Below, one piece after another: positions 1 through 7,136 of a DNA stretch of 9,188 nucleotides. How positions within the stretch are numbered: the first letter of the stretch is position 1; each line of letters begins with the position of its first letter. This stretch comes from Oscillospiraceae bacterium (GTDB taxonomy: Bacteria > Bacillota > Clostridia > Oscillospirales > Acutalibacteraceae), in NCBI GenBank assembly GCA_031270785.1, contig JAISWM010000078.1, positions 1-9,188 on the forward strand, written 5' to 3'. Position numbers and translations under genes: made by a program. The notes under the pieces are model-generated. The model was not told the DNA's origin and ran no database searches. It saw only the letters and a list, made by a program, of their open reading frames with translations.

Positions 1-1169
<1,169 letters not shown>

Positions 1170-1217
1170 GCAGTACCTCTTTATTTTTTATTTTTAATAT
1201 AACTAACCACATTGTTA

Positions 1218-1246
1218 ATTATATCATTAATATTATTTAATGTCAA
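1218..1246 (-). promoter_or_regulatory. Consensus sigma70 promoter of the phosphatase gene
   Basis: Read on the minus strand: perfect -35 TTGACA (1241-1246), exactly 17 nt spacer, perfect -10 TATAAT (1218-1223). Expected start near 1211, giving a leader of about 40 nt that contains the AGAGG ribosome-binding site. Both hexamers match consensus at all positions, implying strong constitutive transcription. Confidence 0.85.
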
Positions 1247-1263
1247 CTGTATTGCAAAAATCA

Positions 1264-1950
1264 TTTTAAAACGTGGTATTATTTATGTCTCTTTCCCCCG
1301 ACGACTCGGTAGTGGTCCAAATTAATTGATAATATCTTTTCCCCCCGCCGAGGGCGGGGGGAAAATAAGAAGTTCCAACTATTTGGATACACGATTTAAA
1401 AACGTGGTATTATTTACGTTTTCCCCCCCGCCGAGGGCGGGGGAAAAAAAGAAGTTCCAACTATTTGGATACACGATTTAAAAACGTGGTATTATTTACA
1501 TCCCCCCCGCCGAGGGCGGGGGGAAAATAAGAAGTTCCAACTATTTGGATACACGATTTAAAAACGTGGTATTATTTACGTTTTTTCCCCGCCGAGGGCG
1601 GGGGGAAAGAAGAAGTTCCAACTATTTGGATACGCGATTTAAAAACGTGGTATTATTTACATCCCCCCGCCGATGGCGGGGGAAAAGAAGAAGTTCCAAT
1701 TATTTGGATACACGATTTAAAAACGTGGTATTATTTACGTTTTTCCCCTCACCGAGGGCTGGGGAAAAGAAGAAGTTCCAATTATTTGGATACACGATTT
1801 AAAAACGTGGTATCATTTACGTTTTCCCCCGTCGAGGGCGGAGAAAAATAAGAAGTTCCAATTATTTGGATACACGATTTAAAAACGTGGTGTTATTTAC
1901 ATCCCCCCGCCGAGGGCGGGGTGGAAAAACAAAATGCCACTGTTTCAAAA
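1264..1950. repeat. Composite tandem array of about 80-bp palindromic units (T2/PAL hybrids), eight GC cores
   Basis: Eight GC-rich hairpin cores of the type CCCCCCGCCGAGGGCGGGG recur about every 80 bp. Seven successive right arms (AGAAGTTCCAACTATTTGGA then TACACGA) place the CGA at 1392, 1474, 1554, 1635, 1713, 1795 and 1875, spacings 78-82 bp. The first left flank is a T2 left arm (AAAACGTGGTATTATTTA, from about 1268) broken by a PAL left arm (from 1308). The inner units join a T2 left arm to a PAL-like right arm. The last core (1903-1921) is followed by a T2 right arm (AAAACAAAATGCCACTGTTT, about 1926-1945). Short open frames inside, with recurring DTRFKNVVLFT, are products of the repeat. 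The array fills the divergent gap between the phosphatase promoter and the flippase. Confidence 0.93.
1308..1395 (-). repeat. PAL element at the left end of the array (right arm variant)
   Basis: Begins GGTAGTGGTCCAAATTAATT, continues GATAATATCTTTT, then a 21-bp GC core (1341-1361), and ends in the array-type right arm. It lies directly after a broken T2 core (CCCCCGACGACTC, 1295-1307), as if a PAL had entered or recombined into a T2 hairpin. Confidence 0.7.
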
Positions 1951-1970
1951 AACTTTTACTATACAACTTC

Positions 1971-1975
1971 GGAGG
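1971..1975 (+). promoter_or_regulatory. Ribosome-binding site that decides the flippase start
   Basis: GGAGG lies 5 nt before the GTG at 1981. The same frame is open back to a GTG at 1921, but 1921-1950 is repeat (the T2 right arm also found near 8592-8618) and that upstream GTG has no Shine-Dalgarno. The start at 1981 is therefore preferred. Confidence 0.8.
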
Positions 1976-1980
1976 ACGCA

Positions 1981-3510
1981 GTGAGAACTAAAAATTCTAT
2001 GATTAACATCGCAGTAAGCGTCATGTCTTATGTTATTGTAATGGCAGGTTCATTTGTAACTCGAAAAATCTTTACGTCTGTATTAGGCCTGGAAGCAGTA
2101 GGAATAGAAGGGGCGTTTTTAAATATAGTTTCTGCGCTGGCAATAGTAGAAATGGGTTTGGGAGTAGGCATTGTGTATACTCTCTATAAACCTATATCAG
2201 AGGGTGATTGGCCTAAGATATCTTCAATACTGAATTTTTTAAAAAAGTCTTATATATTAATATCTTTGATAGTGTTTGGGCTTGGGGTAATAGTATCTTT
2301 TTTTGTAAGCATACCTATAAAAGAAGATTTTTCAAAAACATGGCTCTCCGGAATATTTATATTATACGTTATGGATATATTGTCTTCTTATTTGTTTTCA
2401 CATAAGAGGGCCATATTTATAGCTGATCAAAAAAATTATGTAAATAACGCGGTACATATTTTTGCTCAAATTTTTCTTTTTATATTTCAAATTTTAGTAT
2501 TAAAAATTTTTAAATCCTTTGAACTATACCTAATATGTAAAATAATTTTTAGATTATCTGAAAATATAGTAATATCAATTTTATTTGATAGAAAATACAA
2601 ATTAATAAATTTAAAAAATGCAGAAAAGCTTCCTTCATCCGAAAAAAAAGATTTTTTTAGGAATATAAAAGCACTTCTTTTCCATAGAATGGCGGGGTTT
2701 AGCCTGACATCTACATCGAGTGTTTTAATAATGGCATTTGCAGGGCTTAGAGAAAGCGGAATTTATTATAATTATATGTTGGTTTCTAATGCTCTTATAA
2801 GTGTATCCAACGAATTTTTTAATGGAATAATAGCAAGTTTTGGGAATTTGCTAAGCACAGAAAGTAACGAAAAAATATACGATAATTTTAAGATATTATA
2901 TTTTATAAATTTTTTAATATATTCATTTTTTACAGTTGCATTTTTTAATGTTATATCACCGTTCGTAACTTTATGGATAGGCTTAGACTCTATTTTCCCT
3001 GTTTTTACAGTAATATGGCTGTCAGCCTATTTATATATGTTTGGAATAAGGCAATCCATTTTAATGGTAAAGGTAAGTGCCGGAATATATAATCCGGATA
3101 AATATTTCGCACTTTTAGAAGCTGTTATTACGTTTGGACTGTCATTTATATTGGTGCGGAAGTTAGGAGTAATTGGGGTGTTAATCGGGAATATAATAAG
3201 TATGACGTTAGTGCCGAATATTACTCAGCCATACCTGGTATATAATATTGTCTTTAAAAATAATAAGCTGAAAAGTTATTATGTGAAGTATTTTCTTTAT
3301 GCTGTTTTAACAATATTTTATGTCTATGTTTCCTTTATAATATGCGGCAATATTAAGCCGGGCAGCAATTTACTTAAATTAATATATAATTTTATAGTTT
3401 GCCTGATAGTTCCTAACTTTATGAACCTTCTTATATTTTATAAAACAGAGGAATTTCAAAAAACATTTTTATACTTTAGGCAGTGTTTAAAATTAAAAAG
3501 CGGCCGTTAG
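1981..3510 (+). CDS. Wzx-like polysaccharide flippase (MATE/MOP superfamily)
   Basis: 509 residues from GTG 1981 (GGAGG 5 nt upstream), ending TAG. Almost wholly hydrophobic, with about 12-14 predicted membrane helices and short charged loops, the size and shape of Wzx/RfbX-type lipid-linked oligosaccharide flippases. The N-terminus TRKIFTSVLGLEAVGIEGAF followed by LNIVSALAIVEMGLGVGIVY and TLYKPISEGD strongly resembles the lipopolysaccharide/capsule biosynthesis proteins of this family. The later AGIYNPDKYFALLEAVIT segment is a second family hallmark. It should flip undecaprenyl-linked sugar units across the inner membrane. No glycosyltransferase genes adjoin it, so the pathway is unidentified. 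The repeat array lies immediately upstream, and no convincing promoter is visible; TTGGAT/TATTAT pairs inside the repeats are weak. Converges with the gene ending at 3674. Confidence 0.9.
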   Translation: MRTKNSMINIAVSVMSYVIVMAGSFVTRKIFTSVLGLEAVGIEGAFLNIVSALAIVEMGLGVGIVYTLYKPISEGDWPKISSILNFLKKSYILISLIVFGLGVIVSFFVSIPIKEDFSKTWLSGIFILYVMDILSSYLFSHKRAIFIADQKNYVNNAVHIFAQIFLFIFQILVLKIFKSFELYLICKIIFRLSENIVISILFDRKYKLINLKNAEKLPSSEKKDFFRNIKALLFHRMAGFSLTSTSSVLIMAFAGLRESGIYYNYMLVSNALISVSNEFFNGIIASFGNLLSTESNEKIYDNFKILYFINFLIYSFFTVAFFNVISPFVTLWIGLDSIFPVFTVIWLSAYLYMFGIRQSILMVKVSAGIYNPDKYFALLEAVITFGLSFILVRKLGVIGVLIGNIISMTLVPNITQPYLVYNIVFKNNKLKSYYVKYFLYAVLTIFYVYVSFIICGNIKPGSNLLKLIYNFIVCLIVPNFMNLLIFYKTEEFQKTFLYFRQCLKLKSGR

Positions 3511-3533
3511 ACAAAAAATTACAGTTGTTATTC

Positions 3534-3626
3534 GGTCGTGTCTCAAAATAGTTGAAATTCCTTCTATCCCACCCCCCCGCCATTGGCGGGGGGGAAAGAT
3601 ATTATCAAATAATTTGGGCTACAACC
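3534..3626 (+). repeat. PAL palindromic element between convergent genes
   Basis: Runs from GGTCGTGTCTCAAAATAGTT to ATTTGGGCTACAACC, with a core of 8 C, GCCATTGGC and 8 G. It sits between the flippase stop and the stop of the ubiquitin-like gene. No clear flanking duplication is visible. The long GC stem could stop transcription from either side, although no uridine tract follows it. Confidence 0.9.
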
Positions 3627-3673
3627 GTTTTTTTGAAAAAAAATATGTGAATAAGTCAATAGCCCCGCCTGTG

Positions 3674-5221
3674 TTACAGCATTGATTTTGCGGTTAACAG
3701 AAGCACTTCTGAATTATCTTTCATGAATACCGAAATTTCTTCCTCGCCAATTCGCAGCCTGCTAATTACAAATGCTTCTTTCAACGGTTTGCCACCAAAC
3801 TGAAGGGTGACGTATTCAGGACCAGACAGGTTTAATTTTTTTGCAACTTCTATTTTGGCTTTTGCCACAGTGTCACCCTTGCCAAATTTTAGCGTAAAAG
3901 GTTTTATTTTTTTATCCTCGTTTGTTACCTTAAAAGTATATTCTCCGCTGTCGTTAAGGCCGTCGGGGCTTGACGGCGCAGATAAGGGAACAGTAACTTC
4001 TTCAAACGGTTCGCTAACGTATAAATTATAATATTTGTCGTCTTTTATTAAATCTTTAACTTGAGCATTTTCGGGCAATCTTTTTTCACCGGACCGAATA
4101 TCCTCATCATATTCTTTACCTGTTGAACACTGCAACGATTTACCAACAGTAAGGTTGAATGCTTGTTTCACTAGGTCTTTAACCAGCGTGTTCAGATTAG
4201 ATACGGAAATTAATTTAGGGCGAAAAGGATTACCTAAATAATTACATGCATATACTTTTATTGTATGGTTAGCTAAATCCTTAATTTCTACAGAGCGATT
4301 ACAGAGTTCATTACCAAAGTCAAATAAGGAATGGCCAATGCCACACAAGTCATTACATTCTTTAGCCATATCATTGTTGATTTTTGTGCGCGTATTGCTG
4401 ACTATTGCGTTAAGTTCACTTGCAAGTTTATTTGCAGGTGGTTCGGAAAGTTTGACCAGTTTATCAGCGGAAATCACGATTTTTGGCCATTCCACTGCTC
4501 CGTTACATAACTTAACGTGCATAGCAATTGATTTTTCTAATTCCGAACATGCGTTTTCTAATTTTTCTTGCAATGGATTAATTAGTGCATATATACATGA
4601 CTCAATTTTCTGTATATAGCCTTGCTTTTTACTAAAAAAAGCTTGTTTGTCTTGCAAAAATTTTTGATAATCACCCTGCCATTTTTTTAAAATTACGCGC
4701 ACATCATCATTTGATACATATGGCTGCAAAAGATCATTTTTTTGGTCAACACTTCTTGATACTGTTACAATTTTTTCCTCCCAAAAAAGACGTCTGTCAA
4801 AATCTATTTTTTTATCTGGAATTCTTTCCACTTTTAACCTTTCACCAGGTATTCTATTTAATAGAGCCTGTAAAGAGTCTAAAATTCTTTGTGCTTTATC
4901 AAGACCTTGCCGAACACTAACAGGGTAAGGAACTTCTTTTGGTTGGGGTGCGGCGAGATTAATACCATGTTTTTCGGCTATTTCTTTCAAAACTAATTCA
5001 ACCCGTTTAGCTAAAACTGCAAATTGCGGGTCTGCACCATAGTGGTGAATTAATATAATCAACTGCGCATATAGGGCCTCTAATTTTTTCTTTAATCCTG
5101 GTTTAGCGAACCTAGCGAAAAAAGTATTGGCTTCTTTGTTTATAGCATTAACGGCTCCGGCAATGTCATTTAACTTTTTTTTGGCAGATTGGGGAGCAAC
5201 AAATATAATTTCTAACGCCAT
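3674..5221 (-). CDS. Helical protein with two C-terminal ubiquitin-like (beta-grasp) domains
   Basis: 515 residues from ATG 5219-5221, with GGAGG 7 nt upstream; the frame is open 31 codons further but lacks a better start. No signal peptide (MALEIIFVAPQSAKKK...). Residues 1-about 315 look mostly alpha-helical and charged, of unrecognised family. Residues about 318-404 form a divergent ubiquitin-like repeat (HTIKVYACNYLGN..., then EKRLPENAQVKDLI and YYNLYV). Residues 427-502 match the whole ubiquitin pattern: TFKV, DTVAKAKIEVAKKL for the helix, LQFGGKPLKE for LIFAGKQLED, ISRLRIGEEEISVFMK for LSDYNIQKESTLHLVLR. The Lys48 position is kept; the Ile44 position is Gln. It ends SML, not Gly-Gly, so ordinary conjugation through its C-terminus is not expected. 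It may be an effector or scaffold with Ubl folds; the function is unknown. Lies in the same window as a USP-like protease. Confidence 0.8.
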   Translation of the reverse strand: MALEIIFVAPQSAKKKLNDIAGAVNAINKEANTFFARFAKPGLKKKLEALYAQLIILIHHYGADPQFAVLAKRVELVLKEIAEKHGINLAAPQPKEVPYPVSVRQGLDKAQRILDSLQALLNRIPGERLKVERIPDKKIDFDRRLFWEEKIVTVSRSVDQKNDLLQPYVSNDDVRVILKKWQGDYQKFLQDKQAFFSKKQGYIQKIESCIYALINPLQEKLENACSELEKSIAMHVKLCNGAVEWPKIVISADKLVKLSEPPANKLASELNAIVSNTRTKINNDMAKECNDLCGIGHSLFDFGNELCNRSVEIKDLANHTIKVYACNYLGNPFRPKLISVSNLNTLVKDLVKQAFNLTVGKSLQCSTGKEYDEDIRSGEKRLPENAQVKDLIKDDKYYNLYVSEPFEEVTVPLSAPSSPDGLNDSGEYTFKVTNEDKKIKPFTLKFGKGDTVAKAKIEVAKKLNLSGPEYVTLQFGGKPLKEAFVISRLRIGEEEISVFMKDNSEVLLLTAKSML

Positions 5222-5254
5222 ATTATTACCTCCAAAAAAATTTATTTGATTGAT

Positions 5255-5283
5255 ATTATACAGATAACTCAAATAAAAGTCTA
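5255..5283 (-). promoter_or_regulatory. Promoter of the ubiquitin-like gene
   Basis: Minus strand -10 TATAAT (5255-5260) with a 17-nt spacer to TAGACT (5278-5283), 4 of 6 matches to TTGACA. The start would fall near 5248, giving a leader of about 27 nt that carries GGAGG. Confidence 0.6.
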
Positions 5284-5415
5284 TGGTTTTATGAAAACTT
5301 AATAATAAAAACAAACTGAGCCAGAGCCTGTTAACTAAGAAGCTAATCGAAAATATAGCTGCTGCTTTTAAAAAAGTCTAAATTTTTGCAATTATCGCTT
5401 CGCCTGCCAGGTCAC

Positions 5416-5505
5416 GGGTTGTGGGTCAAATTAGTTGATAATATCTTTTCCCCCCGCCCACGGCGGGGGTGATAGAAGAGATTTCAATAATTTTGAGACA
5501 TGACC
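5416..5505 (-). repeat. PAL element with 8-9 bp target duplication
   Basis: Runs from GGGTTGTGGGTCAAATTAGT to TTTTGAGACATGACC around a CCCCCCGCCCACGGCGGGGG core. It is flanked by direct copies of CAGGTCAC at 5408-5415 and 5506-5513 (9 bp if the next G is counted). The right copy is part of the left end of the neighbouring older PAL, so this is a nested insertion. Confidence 0.9.
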
Positions 5506-5507
5506 CA

Positions 5508-5596
5508 GGTCACGACCCCAAATAGCTGAAACTTTTCCTTTTTTTCGCGAGTCGGTGGTGAGAAAAAGATATTATCAAATAATTTGGCTCACAACC
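5508..5596 (+). repeat. Degenerate older PAL element
   Basis: Left end GGTCACGACCCCAAATAGCT and right end AATTTGGCTCACAACC match the PAL consensus, but the GC core has decayed to CGCGAGTCGG. No flanking duplication is visible. It was invaded at its left tip by the PAL at 5416-5505. Confidence 0.75.
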
Positions 5597-5616
5597 GAAA
5601 AAACGCTCAAATTTTT

Positions 5617-5706
5617 GGTCATGTCTCAAAATAATTGAAATTCCTTCTATCCCCCCCGCCATGGGCGGGGGCGAAAAGATATTATCAACTAATTTGACCC
5701 ATCACC
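5617..5706 (+). repeat. PAL element with 8-bp target duplication AAATTTTT
   Basis: GGTCATGTCTCAAAATAATT through a CCCCCCCGCCATGGGCGGGG core to ATTTGACCCATCACC. It is flanked by perfect direct copies of AAATTTTT at 5609-5616 and 5707-5714, as expected for insertion by a transposase. Confidence 0.92.
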
Positions 5707-5784
5707 AAATTTTTCAGGGGGGTTCCCTCCGCAGGCGGGGGAGAGAGTAATAAAAAATCAGACATTTTTTAAGGGCGTTAGCTA

Positions 5785-5793
5785 TGCTATAAT
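5785..5793 (+). promoter_or_regulatory. Extended -10 promoter-like site
   Basis: TGCTATAAT is a perfect extended -10 box. No good -35 lies 17 nt upstream (TTTTTT). Transcription would begin near 5800 and run through a PAL and M1 before reaching the TPM gene at 6192. It may be the original TPM promoter, pushed away by insertions. Confidence 0.4.
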
Positions 5794-5818
5794 ATAGTTG
5801 TTTCATTGTTCGTAAAAC

Positions 5819-5906
5819 GGTCATGTCTCAAAACAGTTAAAAACCTTTTTTCCCCCCCGCCATGGGTGGGGGCGAAAGATATTATCAACTAATTTGGCCA
5901 ACAACC
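5819..5906 (+). repeat. PAL element with 8-bp target duplication CGTAAAAC
   Basis: GGTCATGTCTCAAAACAGTT through a CCCCCCCGCCATGGGTGGGG core to AATTTGGCCAACAACC. It is flanked by perfect direct copies of CGTAAAAC at 5811-5818 and 5907-5914. Confidence 0.92.
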
Positions 5907-5926
5907 CGTAAAACAGCAACTTTATT

Positions 5927-6168
5927 AGACCTATCCGTAAACTTTACAGATTGCAATCAAAATCGACGACGGCGTATAAAAATACTTCCCGGGAGATTTT
6001 GCGGTGGTCCCAATTAGTTGATAATATTTTCTCCCCCCGCCTTCGGCGGGGGGAGAAAGAAAGGATTTCAACTGTTTTGAGACACAGCCGGAGATTTTGA
6101 TGCAAAGCCATTTTTTAAGTGATGCATTTTTCGATAGTCTGCGCTCTGTGAAATTTACGGACAGGTCT
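5927..6168. mobile_element. Inverted-repeat element M1 (MITE-like), interrupted by a PAL
   Basis: The ends are inverted: AGACCTATCCGTAAACTTTA at the left, and the complement of AGACCTGTCCGTAAATTTCA at the right. The likeness continues inward for 24 bp, then after a gap at ATCAAAATC on both arms. Without the PAL at 6002-6089 it would be about 150 bp. No coding capacity. Its right half (6093-6168) recurs almost exactly at 7057-7132 in M2. It lies just before the TPM gene and its right end supplies part of the TPM leader. Confidence 0.75.
6002..6089 (-). repeat. PAL element inserted in M1, with 10-bp flanking repeat
   Basis: CGGTGGTCCCAATTAGTTGA through a CCCCCCGCCTTCGGCGGGGG core to TTTTGAGACACAGCC. 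It is flanked by GGAGATTTTG at 5992-6001 and 6090-6099. Removing it and one flank restores a continuous M1, so the PAL arrived after M1. Confidence 0.88.
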
Positions 6169-6191
6169 ATTATTAGGAGTGATAAAATATC

Positions 6192-6947
6192 ATGATTAAA
6201 CGATGCGAAATTGCCTGCATTTACTTAGCAATATTTTTCATTTCAGCATTTACGATATTTGCCATTCCAAATCATACCGATCAATTTTACATAAATGATT
6301 TTGCAAACATTTTTAGTGAAGATGTGAAAAATTATATATTTTCAAGCAGTAAAACTCTTGAAGAAAAAACTACTGCACAAGTAGTTGTAGTGGCGGTGCA
6401 GTCGCTTGAGCAAAGAGATTTGGAATCGTTTTCTCTAGACCTTTTCAGAAGCTGGAAAATAGGGAACAAAGACAAAAATAATGGCCTGCTTATATTAATA
6501 GCCCCCAAGGAAAGGGTTATGAGAATAGAAGTAGGAGATGGTCTTGAAGGAGCTATAAACGATTCTAAAGCCGGGCGTTTCCGAGATTTATATGCTACTC
6601 CATATTTTAAAGAAAACAATTGGGATGAAGGCGTAAAACAGCTTTATTCGGCTATTCTTTCTGAAGTTTACAAAGAATATAATATGGAAGTTCCTGAAAA
6701 TATTTCCGAGTCGTTTAAACGTCAAAATTGGGATATTCCTTCTTATGTTCCGTTTATTGTAATAGCTATAGCGGTGATTTTAATTATAAAATTATCGCAA
6801 TCCGGACGGCCGCCTTTTACGAGAGGATCAAATTTTGGAGACGGCGGATTTTCCGGCGACGACTTTGGCGGGGGTGGATTTTCCGGCGGTGGGTTTTCCG
6901 GCGGTGGAGGAAGTAGCAGCGGAGGCGGAGCATCCGGTGGATTTTAA
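6192..6947 (+). CDS. TPM-domain (YgcG-like) membrane protein with Gly-rich tail
   Basis: 251 residues. Signal peptide about 1-25 (MIKRCEIACIYLAIFF...), TPM domain about 30-156, transmembrane helix about 184-201 (YVPFIVIAIAVILIIK), then a Gly/Ser/Phe-rich tail from 205. Family hallmarks are present: VVVVAVQSLEQRDLESFSLD, LFRSWKIGNKDKNNGLLILI, MRIEVGDGLEGAINDSKAGR, and the terminal SSSGGGASGGF. TPM proteins are envelope proteins of uncertain role; the fold is linked to phosphatase activity in a plant photosystem-repair protein, which does not prove that activity here. The ribosome-binding site AGGAG (6175-6179) lies about 12 nt before ATG, longer than usual. Element M1 lies directly upstream, and M2 starts 1 nt after the TAA. 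Full length and intact. Confidence 0.9.
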   Translation: MIKRCEIACIYLAIFFISAFTIFAIPNHTDQFYINDFANIFSEDVKNYIFSSSKTLEEKTTAQVVVVAVQSLEQRDLESFSLDLFRSWKIGNKDKNNGLLILIAPKERVMRIEVGDGLEGAINDSKAGRFRDLYATPYFKENNWDEGVKQLYSAILSEVYKEYNMEVPENISESFKRQNWDIPSYVPFIVIAIAVILIIKLSQSGRPPFTRGSNFGDGGFSGDDFGGGGFSGGGFSGGGGSSSGGGASGGF

Positions 6948-6948
6948 T

Positions 6949-7132
6949 AGACCTGTCCGTAAATTGGTAGTGGTCCAAATTAATTGATAATATCTTTCAC
7001 CTCCACCGATTCGCGGGGGTGAAAGAGGGAATTTCAACTATTTTATGGCGCGACTGGATTTTGATGCAAAGCCATTTTTTAAGTGATGCATTTTTCGATA
7101 GTTTGCGCTCTGTGAGGTTTACGGGCAGGTTT
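6949..7132. mobile_element. Inverted-repeat element M2 (MITE-like), left arm truncated, carrying a PAL
   Basis: Left end AGACCTGTCCGTAAATT directly abuts a PAL (6966-7055); right part 7057-7132 is a near copy of the M1 right half (GATTTTGATGCAAAGCC... to TTTACGGGCAGGTTT). It begins 1 nt after the TPM stop codon and ends 4 nt before the USP stop codon (7137-7139), so it fills the convergent gap completely. The 21 bp at 6945-6965, including the TPM stop, are the perfect reverse complement of 6152-6172 upstream of the gene. Confidence 0.75.
6966..7055 (-). repeat. PAL element inside M2
   Basis: GGTAGTGGTCCAAATTAATT, GATAATATCTTT, a weaker core CACCTCCACCGATTCGCGGG, then AATTTCAACTATTTTATGGC. 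The core and right end have diverged from the other copies. No duplication can be seen because the M2 left arm is missing next to it. Confidence 0.82.
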
Positions 7133-7136
7133 AATA

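Larger units (their letters stand above)
5222..6191. other. 970-bp gene-free interval packed with mobile repeats
   Basis: Holds the ubiquitin-like gene's promoter, five PAL elements (5416-6089), element M1 (5927-6168), a stray GC hairpin (CTCCGCAGGCGGGGGAG, about 5728-5744) and an extended -10 box at 5785-5793. A short plus-strand frame ending TAA at 5379-5381 (LSQSLLTKKLIENIAAAFKK, then V) reads like the C-terminal tail of a lost gene but has no start. No complete gene is seen. Confidence 0.75.

Noticed and set aside
1545..1802. Small frame with recurring DTRFKNVVLFT in the palindrome array
   Set aside because: The repetition follows the 80-bp DNA unit, spacing drifts out of frame in other units, and no start signal is present.
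1264..1950. CRISPR array
   Set aside because: The repeated portion is nearly the whole 80-bp unit and palindromic; there are no unique spacers of uniform length and no cas genes.
3534..3626. Intrinsic terminator between the convergent genes
   Set aside because: The GC hairpin is strong but is followed by GAAAGATATT rather than a T tract on either strand, and it is a copy of a dispersed element; a terminator role is possible but not shown.
4338..4619. Plus-strand open frames inside the ubiquitin-like gene (also 3807-4031 and 4711-4920)
   Set aside because: Antisense shadows of a well-supported coding region with no initiation signals.
5295..5381. Plus-strand gene remnant ending LIENIAAAFKKV
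   Set aside because: Only about 28 codons, no start or ribosome-binding site, and it overlaps the promoter of the ubiquitin-like gene; too weak to call.
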